DNA of 5,728 bases, taken from NCBI GenBank assembly GCA_905215795.1, contig CAJMRV010000115.1:1-5728 (forward strand), read 5' to 3'. The DNA comes from an uncultured bacterium. GTDB taxonomy: Bacteria; Pseudomonadota; Gammaproteobacteria; Burkholderiales; Burkholderiaceae_F. The notes under the pieces are model-generated. The model was not told the origin of the DNA and did not search any database. It saw only the letters and a list, made by a program, of their open reading frames with translations. Position numbers and translations under genes: made by a program. Within the stretch, counting starts at the first letter, position 1, and each line of letters starts with the position of its first letter. Of the stretch, positions 5,633 through 5,728 are shown one piece after another.

Positions 5633-5670
5633 GGGGGGCATGGGGTTCGGGGGGATTCTCGGGGAAAGGG
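5633..5670 (+). promoter_or_regulatory. G-quadruplex motif in the plus-strand leader
   Basis: Five G-runs occur in 38 bases: G6 (5633-5638), CAT, G4 (5642-5645), TTC, G6 (5649-5654), ATTCTC, G4 (5661-5664), AAA, G3 (5668-5670). The first four runs are each at least four long with loops of 3-6 bases, enough for a four-tetrad quadruplex in DNA or in plus-strand RNA. It ends 20 bases before the terminator stem, where folding could compete with other leader structures. Confidence 0.55.
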
Positions 5671-5689
5671 CTTTGTTTCAGGATGTGTT

Positions 5690-5712
5690 CCCGACCTCGG
5701 GGTCGGGGTTTT
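5690..5712 (+). terminator. Intrinsic terminator at the end of the leader
   Basis: CCCGACC (5690-5696) pairs perfectly with GGTCGGG (5701-5707) around TCGG and is followed by G and TTTT (5709-5712). It ends about 140 bases after the short ORF. No full gene is present to terminate, which favours an attenuator or a small RNA terminator. AATCCCCGAG (5717-5726) just after it can pair with upstream GGGGATT and CTCGGGG segments, offering an alternative fold. Confidence 0.65.
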
Positions 5713-5728
5713 CCTCAATCCCCGAGCC

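Larger units (their letters stand above)
5428..5658 (+). repeat. Dispersed GGGGATT(C) direct repeats
   Basis: GGGGATT occurs at 5428-5434, 5557-5563, 5606-5612 and 5651-5657. The last three are followed by C, and two sit in the exact 11-base repeat ATTGGGGATTC (5554-5564 and 5603-5613). A complementary AATCCCC lies at 5717-5723, so each copy could pair with the 3' side of the leader. A seven-base word four times in about 230 bases is more than chance predicts even in G-rich DNA. Confidence 0.5.

Noticed and set aside
1..5728. CRISPR array, insertion sequence or phage attachment site
   Set aside because: No regularly spaced 25-40-base repeats, no transposase-like protein and no long terminal inverted repeats with target duplications were seen.

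Overview
The window is G+C-rich DNA, and every full-size gene in it is on the minus strand. The right-hand third is gene-poor and more variable in base composition. The host looks like a Gram-negative proteobacterium, because the two largest genes encode the outer- and inner-membrane halves of the TamA/TamB translocation and assembly module. The high G+C content, extended -10 promoters of the type TGATACAAT, and TamA features such as the FFAGGDNSVRGY loop suggest a betaproteobacterium, possibly a Burkholderiales/Sutterellaceae member. This lineage call is a guess from style, not from a search.

Layout from right to left, following minus-strand transcription. (1) 3749-4639 encodes a divergent Sfp-type 4'-phosphopantetheinyl transferase. 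It is preceded by a long untranslated stretch that may start at an extended -10 promoter near 5016-5024, and it is closed by a clear Rho-independent terminator at 3655-3691. (2) 3382-1592 encodes TamA, an Omp85-family outer-membrane barrel with POTRA domains. It has its own likely promoter at 3554-3562 and a structured leader. (3) After 140 bases containing a small tandem repeat and a hairpin, 1451-1 holds the first 483 codons of tamB. This is an inner-membrane-anchored periplasmic protein that runs off the left edge. It is an open reading frame without a stop inside the window.

How the genes work together: TamA and TamB form one envelope-spanning machine for outer-membrane protein insertion and lipid transport. 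They are almost certainly co-transcribed, since no terminator lies between them. The phosphopantetheinyl transferase is a separate transcription unit that activates carrier proteins, with no evident functional link to Tam.

The right end (about 4640-5728) has no full-size gene that I accept. It contains several perfect inverted repeats, a possible structured RNA region (4799-4994) and a plus-strand promoter-like dyad (5314-5329). A plus-strand leader unit follows. It consists of a strong Shine-Dalgarno with a 17-codon ORF (5518-5571), competing hairpins (5580-5615), a four-run G-quadruplex motif (5633-5670) and a perfect intrinsic terminator (5690-5712). This looks like an attenuation-type control region for a plus-strand gene just outside the window, and it is the most interesting part of the sequence.
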